From the NCBI GenBank assembly GCA_020160805.1, contig JAIUPO010000018.1, positions 1-64,000 of the forward strand: 64,000 nucleotides of DNA. Reading direction: 5' to 3'. Below the pieces are notes generated by a model that worked only from the letters and a program-made list of their open reading frames with translations, was not told the DNA's origin and ran no database searches. A program made the position numbers and the translations under genes. Of this stretch, positions 44,743 to 54,000 are shown piece by piece; the first letter of the stretch is position 1; every line of letters begins with the position of its first letter. This DNA comes from Actinomycetota bacterium. Its GTDB lineage: Bacteria > Actinomycetota > Actinomycetes > Actinomycetales > Dermatophilaceae.

Positions 44743-45407
44743 CCCGGGTTCTGCTCGCCGAGGACGACGAGGCGATCGCCGATCCCTTGGCGCGCGCGCT
44801 GCGCCGGGAGGGCTATGACGTCGAGGTCCGCGGCGACGGGCAGGAGGCGCTGGAAGTCGCACTCCAAGGCGTCGACCTCGTGGTGCTCGACCTGGGTCTG
44901 CCGACGATGGACGGGCTCGATGTATGCCGCCGGCTCCGGGCCGCTGGGTCCGCCGTCCCGGTGCTGATCTTGACCGCGCGCACCGACGAAGTTGACACGG
45001 TTGTCGGGCTGGACGCCGGGGCCGATGACTATGTGCGCAAGCCCTTCCGGCTGGCCGAACTGCTCGCGCGCGCCCGGGCCTTGCTGCGGCGCGGCCTGAT
45101 GGAGCCGGAGGTCACGTCCTCGCTGCTCATCGACCAGGAGTCTCGCCGGGTTTTCTTGCGCGGCCAGGAACTGGCCTTGACCGGCAAGGAATATGCCCTG
45201 CTCGGCGTGCTGTACCGCGAGCGTGGGAAGGTCGTCTCGCGCGAACAATTGATGCACGAAATCTGGGACACCGAGTGGTACGGCTCGACCAAGACCCTCG
45301 ATGTCCACATCTCGGTGCTGCGCCGCAAGCTCGATGAGTCCGCGGACGCGGGAAAGATGATCGCCACCGTGCGCGGTGTCGGGTTCCGTCTCGACCTGGA
45401 CGACTGA
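44739..45407 (+). CDS. OmpR-family response regulator
   Basis: The 222-residue protein has a receiver domain with acidic pair Asp9-Asp10, phospho-acceptor Asp51 (LVVLDLGLP) and Lys in YVRKPF, plus a C-terminal winged helix (ALTGKEYALLGVLYRERG, GFRLDLDD). It is partnered with the histidine kinase one base downstream. The ATG overlaps the cyclase stop, and an internal TACGAT 6 nt before it may also give a leaderless transcript. A rare GTA Val codon is forced by a GTATGCC heptamer at 44922. Confidence 0.93.
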   Translation: MTRVLLAEDDEAIADPLARALRREGYDVEVRGDGQEALEVALQGVDLVVLDLGLPTMDGLDVCRRLRAAGSAVPVLILTARTDEVDTVVGLDAGADDYVRKPFRLAELLARARALLRRGLMEPEVTSSLLIDQESRRVFLRGQELALTGKEYALLGVLYRERGKVVSREQLMHEIWDTEWYGSTKTLDVHISVLRRKLDESADAGKMIATVRGVGFRLDLDD

Positions 45408-45408
45408 G

Positions 45409-46449
45409 ATGCACCGACTGTTCCTGCGGTCGACGATGCTCGTCGTGGGGGCGGGTCTCCTCGCGACATTCGTGCCCTTGCTCGGCATGCTGACCTTTGC
45501 CGCGACACGTAGTCCCGATGAGCGGATCATCAATCGCGTCGGGATTCCGGCCTTCTTTCTCATCGCGTTCAGCGCCTGCCTCACGGTCGCCCTGGTCGGC
45601 CTCACGATGAGTCTCGTCGTCGCGCGTCGGCAAGCGCGTCACCTGGGAGCCCCGCTCTCGGCGCTCGCCGTGCAGGCGGAGCGGCTCGGCGCGGGCGACG
45701 CGAGCGTCGCGCCGCTGGCGACCGGCATACCCGAGGTTGACCGGGTCAGCGAGGTGCTGGCTGCCAACTCCCAGGACATGGCGAAAGCCCTTGCGGCCGA
45801 GCGGGATTTTGCCGCCGACGCGAGTCACCAGTTGCGCACGCCGCTGGCGGCGCTCCTGCTGCGCCTGGAAGAGATCGAGGCGACCGCCGACCCTGAGGTG
45901 GCGCGCGCCGAGGCCGGGGTGGCCATCGACCAGGTAGCGCGTTTGACCGGCGTTGTCGACGATCTGATGAACCGAGCCAAGCGGCGTCCGGCGGAGGCGG
46001 GTGCTGTTTCGGTGGACTCGGTGCTCGCGGCGCTGCAGCGGGAGTGGCAGCCCGCTTTTGCGGCCGCGCGACGCTCGATGCGCATCCACGGCGAGCGGGA
46101 TCTCGAAGTCTTCATCGTGCGCTCGGCCCTGTCGCAGATCGTCTCCACGCTCATCGAGAATGCGCTCGCGCACGGGCGAGGGACCGTCTCGGTGCTTGTG
46201 CGGCATAGCGGCCCGACCGTCGTCTTGGAAGTGAGCGATGACGGCGACGGCGTGCCCCCAGGGCTGGCGCGGCACATCTTCGAGCGTTCGGTATCTTCCA
46301 CCGGCTCCGGGCTGGGCTTGGCGTTGGCGCGGGATCTGGCGGAGAAGAACTTCGGTCGGCTGGAGTTGTTGCGGGCTCAGCCCGCGGTCTTTGCGCTCTT
46401 CTTGTCCGACGCCTCGTCGAGTTCCTTGGCGAAGACGAACTTGCGATAG
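45409..46449 (+). CDS. Sensor histidine kinase
   Basis: The 346-residue membrane kinase has two helices (about 8-32 and 47-72) around a very short external loop, a HAMP-like segment, the H-box AADASHQLRTPLAALLL (His140), and an ATPase domain with NALAHGRG, DDGDGVP and GSGLGLALARDLA. The small loop suggests membrane or partner sensing. Its last 24 codons overlap the 3' end of the convergent GtrA gene by 73 bp. Confidence 0.92.
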   Translation: MHRLFLRSTMLVVGAGLLATFVPLLGMLTFAATRSPDERIINRVGIPAFFLIAFSACLTVALVGLTMSLVVARRQARHLGAPLSALAVQAERLGAGDASVAPLATGIPEVDRVSEVLAANSQDMAKALAAERDFAADASHQLRTPLAALLLRLEEIEATADPEVARAEAGVAIDQVARLTGVVDDLMNRAKRRPAEAGAVSVDSVLAALQREWQPAFAAARRSMRIHGERDLEVFIVRSALSQIVSTLIENALAHGRGTVSVLVRHSGPTVVLEVSDDGDGVPPGLARHIFERSVSSTGSGLGLALARDLAEKNFGRLELLRAQPAVFALFLSDASSSSLAKTNLR

Positions 46450-46868
46450 GCCCAGAACCGGAAGAGGGTTCCGAGGCCGATCCCGACGATATTGGCGACA
46501 TTGTCGGCGAACAGGCTCGTGAACTGCAGGCCATAGTGCGAGAACGCGATGGCGGCCACACCGATGACGAGTGCGACGAGATTGGTGATGACGAAGAGCG
46601 AGAACTCATGGGCGGCTGCGCGATTGCGCCGGTGCCGGAAGGTCCACTGCCGGTTTCCGATCCACGAAAAGACAGTGGCGAGGGAGGCGGAGATGATCTT
46701 CGCGGTCGTCGGCTTGTCGTCCAAGATCGTGTGACGCAGCAGATTCATTACGCCGACATCGACGACGAAGGCGAGCGCCCCGATGATGCCGAACTTCACG
46801 ACTTCGCGCCACAGCGAACTGAGCGTGCCGCGAGCCCATCCGAGGAGGCTCGTATGCGGCGGGGTCAC
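46377..46868 (-). CDS. GtrA family membrane protein
   Basis: The 163-residue protein has four transmembrane helices with GtrA motifs: VVKFGIIGALAFVVDVGVMN, FSWIGNRQWTF and FRFWAYRKFVF. GtrA-like proteins are thought to flip or hold lipid-linked sugars for cell-wall polymers, fitting the envelope genes downstream. The GTG at 46868 follows TAGGGT by 6 nt (leaderless pattern). Its 3' end overlaps the histidine kinase gene. Confidence 0.9.
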   Translation of the reverse strand: MTPPHTSLLGWARGTLSSLWREVVKFGIIGALAFVVDVGVMNLLRHTILDDKPTTAKIISASLATVFSWIGNRQWTFRHRRNRAAAHEFSLFVITNLVALVIGVAAIAFSHYGLQFTSLFADNVANIVGIGLGTLFRFWAYRKFVFAKELDEASDKKSAKTAG

Positions 46869-46961
46869 CGGAAAACCCTAACTGAGTCAACGGGGCGCGG
46901 CAGTCCATTCTCAGCTCGGCGCCGGTCGTGGCGTGGAGGCTGCGACGGCTATCCTCCCGGG

Positions 46962-48128
46962 GTGGACCTGAGCGCACCAGTACCCCTTCGTGCGCCGGGT
47001 GGATTCCCGGTCGTCGGCATCATCGGTGGCGGCCAATTGGCGCGGATGTGCGCCGGCCCGGCCGCCGAATTGGGCATCACCGTGACCGTCCTCGCCGAGG
47101 AAGCCGATGGTGCCGCCGCGCAGGTTTTCCGGTCCGCACCGGTCGGGGATTACACCGATCCGGCGACCGTCGTGGCGTTCGCTCAGCACTGTGATGTCAT
47201 CACCTTCGACCACGAACACGTGCCTGCTCCGGTGCTGGCTGCCCTCGAAGAGTTGGGGGTGCCGATGCACCCCAGCCCGGCCGCGCTGGCATACGCCCAG
47301 AACAAGCTCTCTATGCGAGAACGCTTGTCCGACATGGGCATTCCGTGTCCGCGCTGGCGGGCCGCGACCTCCGTAGCACAGGTCGAAGACTTCGGCGCCG
47401 AGGTCGGCTGGCCGCTCATCGCCAAGGTCCCCGTCGGGGGGTATGACGGCAAGGGCGTCTTGCTCGCGCGTTCGGTGCACGAGGTGGCGGACTGGCTCGC
47501 GCGCGGCCCGGTGCTGCTCGAAGAGCGGGTCGACTTCGAGCGCGAACTGGCCGTGCTCGTTGCCCGCTCACCGTCCGGGCAAGCCGCCGCGTGGCCGGTG
47601 GTCGAGACCGTTCAGGAGGACGGGATCTGCGTCGAGGTGCACGCGCCTGCGGCTCATCTCGACCCGGGCCTGGCCGCGGAGGCGACCGCAGCGGGTCTGC
47701 GGATCGCCGGGGAGTTGGGGGTCACGGGGGTGCTGGCTGTCGAGATTTTCCAGACCGCTGATGGCTTCGTCGTCAACGAGTTGGCGATGCGTCCGCACAA
47801 CAGCGGGCACTGGAGCATGGACGGGTCGGTGACGGGCCAGTTCGAGCAGCACCTGCGCGCTGTGCTCGACCTGCCGCTTGGTGATCCGCGAGCCCGCTCC
47901 GCGGTGACCGTCATGGCGAATGTTCTCGGGGGGGACTATGCCGAGCTTTATCCGGCATACCGGCACCTGATGGCCCGCGATCCTGGCCTGAAAGTCCACC
48001 TCTATGGCAAGGGCGTGCGTCCCGGCCGCAAGATTGGGCACGTCAATATCTGCGCGTCGACCTATGCCGAGGCGCACGAGCGGGCTCGGCATGCGGCCGA
48101 CTATCTCCAGGGAGTGATCACCGAATGA
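46962..48128 (+). CDS. purK: 5-(carboxyamino)imidazole ribonucleotide synthase PurK
   Basis: The 388-residue ATP-grasp enzyme has [43 protein letters not shown] (ATP loop), and the C-terminal [20 protein letters not shown] signature. It makes N5-CAIR from AIR, ATP and bicarbonate in purine synthesis. The GTG at 46962 follows TATCCT by 6 nt (leaderless pattern). It overlaps purE by 4 nt. Confidence 0.95.
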   Translation: MDLSAPVPLRAPGGFPVVGIIGGGQLARMCAGPAAELGITVTVLAEEADGAAAQVFRSAPVGDYTDPATVVAFAQHCDVITFDHEHVPAPVLAALEELGVPMHPSPAALAYAQNKLSMRERLSDMGIPCPRWRAATSVAQVEDFGAEVGWPLIAKVPVGGYDGKGVLLARSVHEVADWLARGPVLLEERVDFERELAVLVARSPSGQAAAWPVVETVQEDGICVEVHAPAAHLDPGLAAEATAAGLRIAGELGVTGVLAVEIFQTADGFVVNELAMRPHNSGHWSMDGSVTGQFEQHLRAVLDLPLGDPRARSAVTVMANVLGGDYAELYPAYRHLMARDPGLKVHLYGKGVRPGRKIGHVNICASTYAEAHERARHAADYLQGVITE

Positions 48129-48637
48129 AACCGGTCGTCGGCGTCGTCATGGGCAGTGACAGTGATTGGCCGGTGCTAGAGGCGGCTGCGATTGCCTTGC
48201 AGGAGTTCGGGATTGGCTACGAAGCCGATGTTGTGTCCGCGCATCGGATGCCGGAGGACATGATCGCGTATGGCCGTGCCGCCGCCGGCCGCGGGCTGCG
48301 CGTGATCATCGCCGGGGCCGGGGGAGCGGCCCACCTGCCGGGCATGCTCGCCTCCGTGACGACCCTGCCGGTCATCGGGGTGCCCGTGCCGCTGACATAC
48401 CTCGATGGCATGGACTCGCTGCTCTCGATCGTCCAAATGCCCGCCGGCGTGCCGGTGGCGACGGTCTCGATCGGCGGCGCTCGCAATGCCGGCCTGCTCG
48501 CGGCCCGCATCCTGGCCAGCGGCGAGGGCGCCGAGGCCGAGCGCCTGCGGGACGCGATGGCGAGCTTCCAGACCCAGCTGCGGCAGACGGCATACGACAA
48601 GGGCGCGGCGCTACGCGAGCGAGTCCGCGAGGCCTAA
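48125..48637 (+). CDS. purE: N5-CAIR mutase PurE
   Basis: The 170-residue protein has the class I PurE signature [26 protein letters not shown] and [16 protein letters not shown], with ALAVQ-type helices near the C-terminus. It converts N5-CAIR to CAIR, the step after PurK, and is translationally coupled to it (ATGA). No clear hairpin is seen between it and the convergent CoA-binding gene. Confidence 0.95.
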   Translation: MKPVVGVVMGSDSDWPVLEAAAIALQEFGIGYEADVVSAHRMPEDMIAYGRAAAGRGLRVIIAGAGGAAHLPGMLASVTTLPVIGVPVPLTYLDGMDSLLSIVQMPAGVPVATVSIGGARNAGLLAARILASGEGAEAERLRDAMASFQTQLRQTAYDKGAALRERVREA

Positions 48638-48657
48638 GGGTGCGACGCGCTGCGCCG

Positions 48658-49101
48658 TCAGATGCCGTGGGGGCGCAGCTTGGGGTACTCGATCTTGGGG
48701 CAGGTGTCCATGACGACGCCGAGACCGGCCTTGCGGGCGCGCTCGGCGGCAGCGACATCCGCGACGCCACGCTGCATCCAGACGGCGTCGATCTGTAGTC
48801 GGTCTTTGTTGGCGATGGCCTCATCGACGACGGCCCCGACGAGATCGGAGTTGACGAAGCAGTCGACAACCTTGACGTCGGTGCCATCCGGGATATCGGA
48901 CAGGGAGGCATAGCCCTTTTCACCGTGGACGGTGGCCGCCGAGGGGTGCACGGGGATGATCCCCTTGCCCTGTTCCATCTTCAGATAGCGGCTGATCTTC
49001 CACGCATCACGGTCGCGATTGTCGGACAGGCCGACGATCACCCAAATGCCCGGATCGACGAGCAGGTCACGAATCAGATCGGGATCGTTCTGGTGCGTCA
49101 T
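48658..49101 (-). CDS. CoA-binding domain protein (YccU-like)
   Basis: The 147-residue Rossmann-fold protein has IWVIVGLSDNRDRDAWKISR, GKGIIPVHPSAATVHGEKGY and DAVWMQRGVADVAAAERARK, as in the CoA_binding_2 family of small cytosolic proteins. The function of stand-alone members is not settled. The ATG at 49101 has AGGTGG 4-5 nt upstream; a GTG two codons earlier is possible. Confidence 0.85.
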   Translation of the reverse strand: MTHQNDPDLIRDLLVDPGIWVIVGLSDNRDRDAWKISRYLKMEQGKGIIPVHPSAATVHGEKGYASLSDIPDGTDVKVVDCFVNSDLVGAVVDEAIANKDRLQIDAVWMQRGVADVAAAERARKAGLGVVMDTCPKIEYPKLRPHGI

Positions 49102-49174
49102 TGCCACCTGGCCAGTCTGACACGAGCAGCCGCGCGGGGGGCGCAGGAGCGGCCGCTGCGGCAGACTGAGCCGC

Positions 49175-49564
49175 GTGGAACGCGATGACCTGATCCGGCT
49201 GCGGCAGGCCCGCGACCGGATCGACCGCGACTATGCCGAACCGCTGGATGTCCCACTGCTGGCCCGCGAAGCGCTGATGTCGGTGGGCCACTTCCAGCGA
49301 TCCTTCAAAGAGGCCTTCGGCGAAACGCCCTACTCCTGGTTGATGACTCGCCGGGTCGAGCGCGCCATGTCGCTGCTGCGCAATGGATCGATGTCCGTGA
49401 CGCAGGTGTGTATGGCGGTTGGCTGCACCTCGCTCGGATCGTTCAGTTCGCGCTTCACGGAGTTGGTTGGTGAGACCCCGAGCGCCTACCGCGCCCGGCC
49501 GCATGAGGAGTTGCGCGGCGTGCCGGGCTGCATCGCCAAACAGGTCACCCGGCCCCGGCGCTGA
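49175..49564 (+). CDS. AraC family regulator (single-domain)
   Basis: The 129-residue protein is almost entirely an AraC/XylS DNA-binding domain with two helix-turn-helix motifs (about 25-45 and 72-95; VGHFQRSFKEAFGETPYSWL; CTSLGSFSSRFTELVGETPS). It has no sensor domain. Such regulators are often next to VOC-family genes, as here (62 bp downstream). The GTG at 49175 follows CAGACT by 7 nt. Confidence 0.88.
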   Translation: MERDDLIRLRQARDRIDRDYAEPLDVPLLAREALMSVGHFQRSFKEAFGETPYSWLMTRRVERAMSLLRNGSMSVTQVCMAVGCTSLGSFSSRFTELVGETPSAYRARPHEELRGVPGCIAKQVTRPRR

Positions 49565-49626
49565 CGGCGCCCGCATCGATCAGGATCGAAGAAGCGCGGG
49601 GGTGCGCGGGCGCCATACGTCGAGAC

Positions 49627-50091
49627 ATGAACACCACAGCACCCACCACGCCCCATCCCGCAACGGCCAGCCTGGCCATCGTCAACGTCTTCGTCTTCAC
49701 CAATGACACCGACGCCTCCCTCGCCTTTTACCGCGACGTCCTCGGCTGCACCACGGCCACCGATGTCACCAATGGCGATTTCCGTTGGGTCACCCTCACC
49801 CCGCCGAGCCAGCCGGAGCTGGAGATCGTCCTGCACAACTACACCGGCGGGGGTATGCCGATGAGCTCTTCCGATGCCGACGCGCTGCACGATCTGCTCG
49901 CCAAGGGCCTGCTCTCGGCGCTGATCCTGCGGGTCGACAATGTCGATGCACTCTTTGAGCATGTCGTCGCCTCCGGCGCGGAGGTGCTGCAGGAGCCGCA
50001 GGATCAGTTCTATGGCGTGCGCGACTGCGCCTTCCGCGACCCGGTCGGCAATATGGTGCGCTTCAACCAGCCACTGGCTCAGCAGGCCTGA
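49627..50091 (+). CDS. VOC family protein (glyoxalase/bleomycin-resistance fold)
   Basis: The 154-residue protein has paired VOC modules: VNVFVFTNDTDASLAFYRDV, then ILRVDNVDALFEHVVASGAE and RDCAFRDPVGNMVRFNQPL. Members are metal-dependent lyases, dioxygenases or ligand binders; the substrate is unknown. It is probably co-regulated with the AraC gene just upstream. It converges on the UDP-sugar dehydrogenase gene with hairpins between. Confidence 0.85.
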   Translation: MNTTAPTTPHPATASLAIVNVFVFTNDTDASLAFYRDVLGCTTATDVTNGDFRWVTLTPPSQPELEIVLHNYTGGGMPMSSSDADALHDLLAKGLLSALILRVDNVDALFEHVVASGAEVLQEPQDQFYGVRDCAFRDPVGNMVRFNQPLAQQA

Positions 50092-50100
50092 CCCACGATG

Positions 50101-50172
50101 TGCCGTCCGGGCTGGCCGCCCGGCTGGGACGGCATACCCCTGCCCGCTCCTGACCCACCCGGCGGGGCAGGG
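50101..50172. terminator. Two hairpins between convergent VOC and UGD genes
   Basis: The first hairpin pairs TGCCGTCC (50101-50108) with GGACGGCA (50127-50134) around an inner CCGGGC/GCCCGG stem, and its right arm carries a GGCATAC heptamer. The second pairs CCCTGCCC (50138-50145) with GGGCAGGG (50165-50172). Together they can stop transcription from either side. Confidence 0.6.
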
Positions 50173-50181
50173 ACTCGCGGC

Positions 50182-51363
50182 TCAGTCGCTGCCGAAGAGG
50201 TCGCGGGTATAGACCTTGTCGGCCACATCGGCCAGATCATCGGTATGCCGATTGGCGACGATGAGGTCGGAGATCTCCTTCAACTCCTCAAGGGAGACCA
50301 CGCGTGAACCATAGAAGTGGTCCTCGGCATACTCCGGCTCGTAGACGACGACCTCGATGCCCTTGGCCTTGATCCGCTTCATGATCCCCTGCACCGAGGA
50401 GGAGCGGAAGTTGTCGGAGCCGGCCTTCATGATGAGCCGGTAGATCCCGACGACGCGCGGGCGACGCGCGACGATATCCATCGCGACGAAGTCCTTGCGC
50501 GTGGTGTTGGCCTCGACGATCGCGCTGATCAGCGTCTGCGGGACATCGCGATAGTTCGCGAGCAATTGCTTGGTGTCCTTAGGCAGGCAGTACCCGCCAT
50601 AACCAAAGCTCGGGTTGTTGTAGTGCGTCCCGATCCGCGGATCGAGGCCGACGCCGTCGATGATCTGCCGGGAGTCCAGGCCGTGCGTCGAGGCGAAGGT
50701 GTCGAGTTCGTTGAAATAGGCCACACGCATCGCGAGATAGGTGTTGGCGAAGAGCTTGATCGCCTCGGCCTCGGTGCTGCCGGTCAACAGGACCGGCACG
50801 CCGGGGTCTTCGCACGCGTCGCGCAGCAGGTCGGCGAAGCGCTGGCCGCGCTCGCTCACCTCGCCGACGACGATCCGGCTCGGATGCAGGTTGTCGTGCA
50901 GGGCCCGGCCCTCGCGCAGGAACTCCGGCGAGAAGAGGACATTCTCGGTGCCGAGGGGCGCGCGCACGGAGTTCGTGAAGCCGACAGGGATGGTCGATTT
51001 GATGACCATGACGGCGTCCGGGTTGATCCGGGCAACATCACGGATCACCGACTCGACGGAGCGGGTGTCGAAGTAGTTCGTCACCTCGTCGTAGTTGGTC
51101 GGGGTGGCGATGATGACGAACTCGGCGCCGGCATACGCCTCCTCGGGGGAGGTGGTGTAGGCGATGTCGAGCTTCTCATCGCGCAGGAAGCGTTCGATAT
51201 CGGGATCGGAGATGGGGCTGCGGCCCTCGCGGAGCATCCCGATCTTGTGGGCATCGATGTCATGGGCTCGCACCGGATTGTGGCGCGCCAGCAACATCGC
51301 GAGGGAGAGGCCGACATATGACGTGCCGACGACGGCGATGGTGGCGGGTGCGCTGGTGGACAC
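50182..51363 (-). CDS. Nucleotide-sugar dehydrogenase (UDP-glucose 6-dehydrogenase-like)
   Basis: The 393-residue enzyme has the NAD-binding [45 protein letters not shown] and the active-site [15 protein letters not shown] (Cys259). It oxidises a UDP-hexose to the uronate for envelope polysaccharide. The GTG at 51363 follows TAGACT by 8 nt; the open frame that runs upstream through the tandem repeats is rejected. The length (393) and N-terminus resemble Gram-positive/enterobacterial Ugd of the shorter type. Confidence 0.9.
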   Translation of the reverse strand: MSTSAPATIAVVGTSYVGLSLAMLLARHNPVRAHDIDAHKIGMLREGRSPISDPDIERFLRDEKLDIAYTTSPEEAYAGAEFVIIATPTNYDEVTNYFDTRSVESVIRDVARINPDAVMVIKSTIPVGFTNSVRAPLGTENVLFSPEFLREGRALHDNLHPSRIVVGEVSERGQRFADLLRDACEDPGVPVLLTGSTEAEAIKLFANTYLAMRVAYFNELDTFASTHGLDSRQIIDGVGLDPRIGTHYNNPSFGYGGYCLPKDTKQLLANYRDVPQTLISAIVEANTTRKDFVAMDIVARRPRVVGIYRLIMKAGSDNFRSSSVQGIMKRIKAKGIEVVVYEPEYAEDHFYGSRVVSLEELKEISDLIVANRHTDDLADVADKVYTRDLFGSD

Positions 51364-51426
51364 GAGGGCTGAGTCTATGTCCGCGGCTGGGGTGGGACGG
51401 TGCGCCCGGGCGCTGCGGCCGCCGAT

Positions 51427-51656
51427 GGGGAAGTCGTGACGGGGTCCCCGCGAAGTATTGGAGCGAGGGACGAGCGGAGAACTTCGTGGGGTGTCCCGAC
51501 GGGGAAGTCGTGACGGGGTCCCCGCGAAGTATTGGAGCGAGGGACGAGCGGAGAACTTCGTGGGGTGTCCCGACGGGGAAGTCGTGACGGGGTCCCCGCG
51601 AAGTATTGGAGCGAGGGACGAGCGGAGAACTTCGTGGGGTGTCCCGACGGGGAAGT
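51427..51656 (+). repeat. Tandem array of a 74-bp unit, three copies plus a partial
   Basis: Identical anchors (GAAGTCGTGACGGGG) start at 51430, 51504 and 51578, a 74-bp period, and the fourth copy stops after GAAGT at 51652. Three full copies appear identical. Each contains GTCGTGACGGGGTCCCCGCG and GAAGTATTGGAGC, the inverse of the module in dispersed repeat copies 1 and 2. Since 74 is not a multiple of 3, the open frames across it are not protein repeats. It fills the gap between the divergent ugd-like and LLM genes. Confidence 0.92.
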
Positions 51657-51667
51657 AGGTTCGTGCC
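51656..51667 (+). promoter_or_regulatory. Predicted promoter of the LLM gene at the array edge
   Basis: TAGGTT (51656-51661) lies 6 nt before the ATG at 51668, directly at the end of the partial fourth repeat. Any -35 or upstream element would be inside the repeat array, so copy number could set the upstream promoter context. Confidence 0.5.
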
Positions 51668-52735
51668 ATGAGATTCGGCATCTTCGTCCCGCAAGGCTGG
51701 CGTCTCGACCTGGTCGGCATCGACCCCTCGCAGCATTGGGGGGTGATGGCCGGGCTGGCGCGGCGCGCCGACGCGAACCCCGAGTGGGAGTCGATTTGGG
51801 TCTATGACCACTTCCACACCTTCCCCGGGCCGACGCAGGAGGCGACCCACGAGGCATGGTCACTGATGGCGGCCTTCGCCGGCGTAACTGGCCGGGTGCG
51901 GCTCGGGCAGATGTGCTCGTGCATGAGCTACCGCGACCCTGCCTACCTCGCGAAGGTCGCGGCGACCGTCGACATCGTCAGCGAAGGTCGACTGGAGATG
52001 GGCATCGGCGCGGGCTGGTACGAAGCGGAGTGGCGGGCCTATGGCTACGGCTTCCCCTCCGCGGGGGAGCGGCTGGCCCGCCTCCGCGAGGGCGTCGAGA
52101 TCTTCCGGCAGGCGTGGATGACCGGATCGGCGACGCTGGATGGCGAGTTCTACCAGGTCACGGAGGCGCAGGTATGGCCGCGGCCGCTCCAGGGGACGTC
52201 GGTGCCGGGGTCGGCGAAGAACGGCATACCCATGTGGATCGCCGGCGGGGGTGAGCGCAAGACGCTGCGGATCGCGGCGGAGTATGCGGACTACACCAAC
52301 TTCGACGGGACCCCGGAGGTCTTCGCGCGCAAGAGCGAACTGCTCGCCGAGCACTGCCGCGACCTCGGCCGGGACTTCGACACGATCACGCGCAGCGCGA
52401 ACTTCAATGTGGTCATCGGCGAGAGCGAGAAAGAGGTTGCCGACCGCCTCGCCTGGTATGGCGACCACCTGCGCAGTGCCGGGCTGGACGCCGACCGGGT
52501 CGAGGGCATCGTCCAGAGCGCAGCGACTCAGCCGGCGGTTGGGACGCCGGAGCAGATCGTGGAGCGGCTCTCGGGGCTGAAGGCGCAGGGCTTGGCGTAT
52601 GCGATCACCTACTTCGCCGAGGCGGCATACGACCTGTCCGGGATCGAACTCTTCGAGCGCGAGGTCATGCCGGCCCTGCTCGATGCGCGACCTGAGGACC
52701 ACCACCGGCGCTGGCACCTGCCTGGCCGCGGCTGA
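51668..52735 (+). CDS. LLM-class F420-dependent oxidoreductase-like protein
   Basis: The 355-residue luciferase-like TIM-barrel protein has [60 protein letters not shown] and [20 protein letters not shown], typical of actinobacterial F420-linked members. The substrate is unknown. The transcript is probably leaderless. An ATA Ile codon (GIP, near residue 187) lies in a GGCATAC heptamer. Confidence 0.88.
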   Translation: MRFGIFVPQGWRLDLVGIDPSQHWGVMAGLARRADANPEWESIWVYDHFHTFPGPTQEATHEAWSLMAAFAGVTGRVRLGQMCSCMSYRDPAYLAKVAATVDIVSEGRLEMGIGAGWYEAEWRAYGYGFPSAGERLARLREGVEIFRQAWMTGSATLDGEFYQVTEAQVWPRPLQGTSVPGSAKNGIPMWIAGGGERKTLRIAAEYADYTNFDGTPEVFARKSELLAEHCRDLGRDFDTITRSANFNVVIGESEKEVADRLAWYGDHLRSAGLDADRVEGIVQSAATQPAVGTPEQIVERLSGLKAQGLAYAITYFAEAAYDLSGIELFEREVMPALLDARPEDHHRRWHLPGRG

Positions 52736-52789
52736 GACGTCCGGCCGAGGTGGCTTGGCGTGAGGTCAGACGGCTCTAGGGTGGGCTGC

Positions 52790-53950
52790 GTGACCGCAGA
52801 CTTCGACACCTACCGCCTGTCCGAGGACCACGAGGCCATCCGGGAGGCGGTGCGCGAGATCACGGCGGCCCGCATCACGCCATACGCCGCCGCCGTGGAT
52901 GAGGAGGCGCGCTACCCGCAGGAGGCGCACGACGCTCTCGTGGCGAGCGACTTCTTCGCCCCCCACGTGCCGGAGGAGTATGGCGGCGTGGGCGCCGACG
53001 CGCTCGCGACCTGCATCGTCATCGAGGAGGTCGCCCGCGGCTGCGCCTCGTCCTCGCTGATCCCCGCGGTGAACAAGCTTGGGAGTATGCCGATCATCCT
53101 CGGCGGCGGCGAGGCGGTGAAGAAGCGCTATCTGACCCCGCTCGCGGCCGGGGAGTCGACCTTCTCCTATGGCCTGTCGGAGCGGGAGGCGGGCTCCGAC
53201 ACGGCGTCGATGAAATGTCGCGCGACCGACAATGGCGATGGCACCTTCACCCTCAACGGGCAGAAGGCGTGGATCACCAATGCCGGTGTCTCGCAGTTCT
53301 ATACGGTCATGGCGGTCACCGACCCCGACGGCCCGCGAGGCGGCAATGTGACGGCCTTTGTCGTGGAGAAGTCGGATGCCGGGTTCACTTTTGGTGAGCC
53401 GGAGCGCAAACTCGGGATCAAGGGCTCGCCGACGCGCGAGTTGATCTTCGAGAACTGCGTCATCCCCGAAGACCGGATGGTCGGAGCGCGCGGCGAGGGG
53501 TTGAAGATCGCGCTGCGGACCTTGGACCACACGCGGGTGACGATCGGCGCCCAGGCCGTTGGGATCGCGCAGGGGGCGCTCGACCTCGCCACGGCATATG
53601 TCAAGGAGCGCAAGCAGTTCGGGCAGGCGATCGCGCAATTCCAGGGCGTGCAGTTCATGCTCGCCGATATGGCGATGCACCTCGAAGCCGCCCGGCAGCT
53701 GGTCTATGTCGCGGCCGCGAAGTCCGAGCGCCACGAGGGCGACTTGAGCTTCTTTGGCGCGGCGGCCAAGTGCTATGCCTCCGATGTGGCGATGCAGGTC
53801 ACGACCGATGCCGTGCAACTGCTGGGCGGCGCGGGCTATGTCAAGGACTTCCCGGCTGAGCGGATGATGCGCGACGCCAAGATCACCCAGATCTATGAAG
53901 GCACCAACCAGATCCAGCGCGTCGTCATGGCCCGCCAGCTCCTGCGCTGA
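52790..53950 (+). CDS. Acyl-CoA dehydrogenase, FadE25-like
   Basis: The 386-residue enzyme has YGLSEREAGSDTASMKCRA, QKAWITNAGVSQFYTVMA, RKQFGQAIAQFQGVQFMLAD, LLGGAGYVKDFPAERMMRDA and the active-site QIYEGTNQIQRVVM with the catalytic Glu. Its proximity to purK/purE matches the mycobacterial fadE25 position. The GTG at 52790 follows TAGGGT by 7 nt (leaderless pattern). The physiological acyl-CoA is not defined. Confidence 0.92.
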   Translation: MTADFDTYRLSEDHEAIREAVREITAARITPYAAAVDEEARYPQEAHDALVASDFFAPHVPEEYGGVGADALATCIVIEEVARGCASSSLIPAVNKLGSMPIILGGGEAVKKRYLTPLAAGESTFSYGLSEREAGSDTASMKCRATDNGDGTFTLNGQKAWITNAGVSQFYTVMAVTDPDGPRGGNVTAFVVEKSDAGFTFGEPERKLGIKGSPTRELIFENCVIPEDRMVGARGEGLKIALRTLDHTRVTIGAQAVGIAQGALDLATAYVKERKQFGQAIAQFQGVQFMLADMAMHLEAARQLVYVAAAKSERHEGDLSFFGAAAKCYASDVAMQVTTDAVQLLGGAGYVKDFPAERMMRDAKITQIYEGTNQIQRVVMARQLLR

Positions 53951-54000
53951 ACGTCGACCTCCACCACAGGGTTAGGCCGGATGGGGGTGTGCAACCTCTG

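Noticed and set aside
51427-51656. CRISPR array
   Set aside because: There are no unique spacers; the whole 74-bp unit is repeated exactly and no cas genes are present.
51318-51807. Open frames across the tandem array encoding repeats such as [19 protein letters not shown]
   Set aside because: The 74-bp unit is not a multiple of three, so the apparent protein repeats arise from all frames being open in GC-rich repeat DNA. The array lies in a promoter gap.
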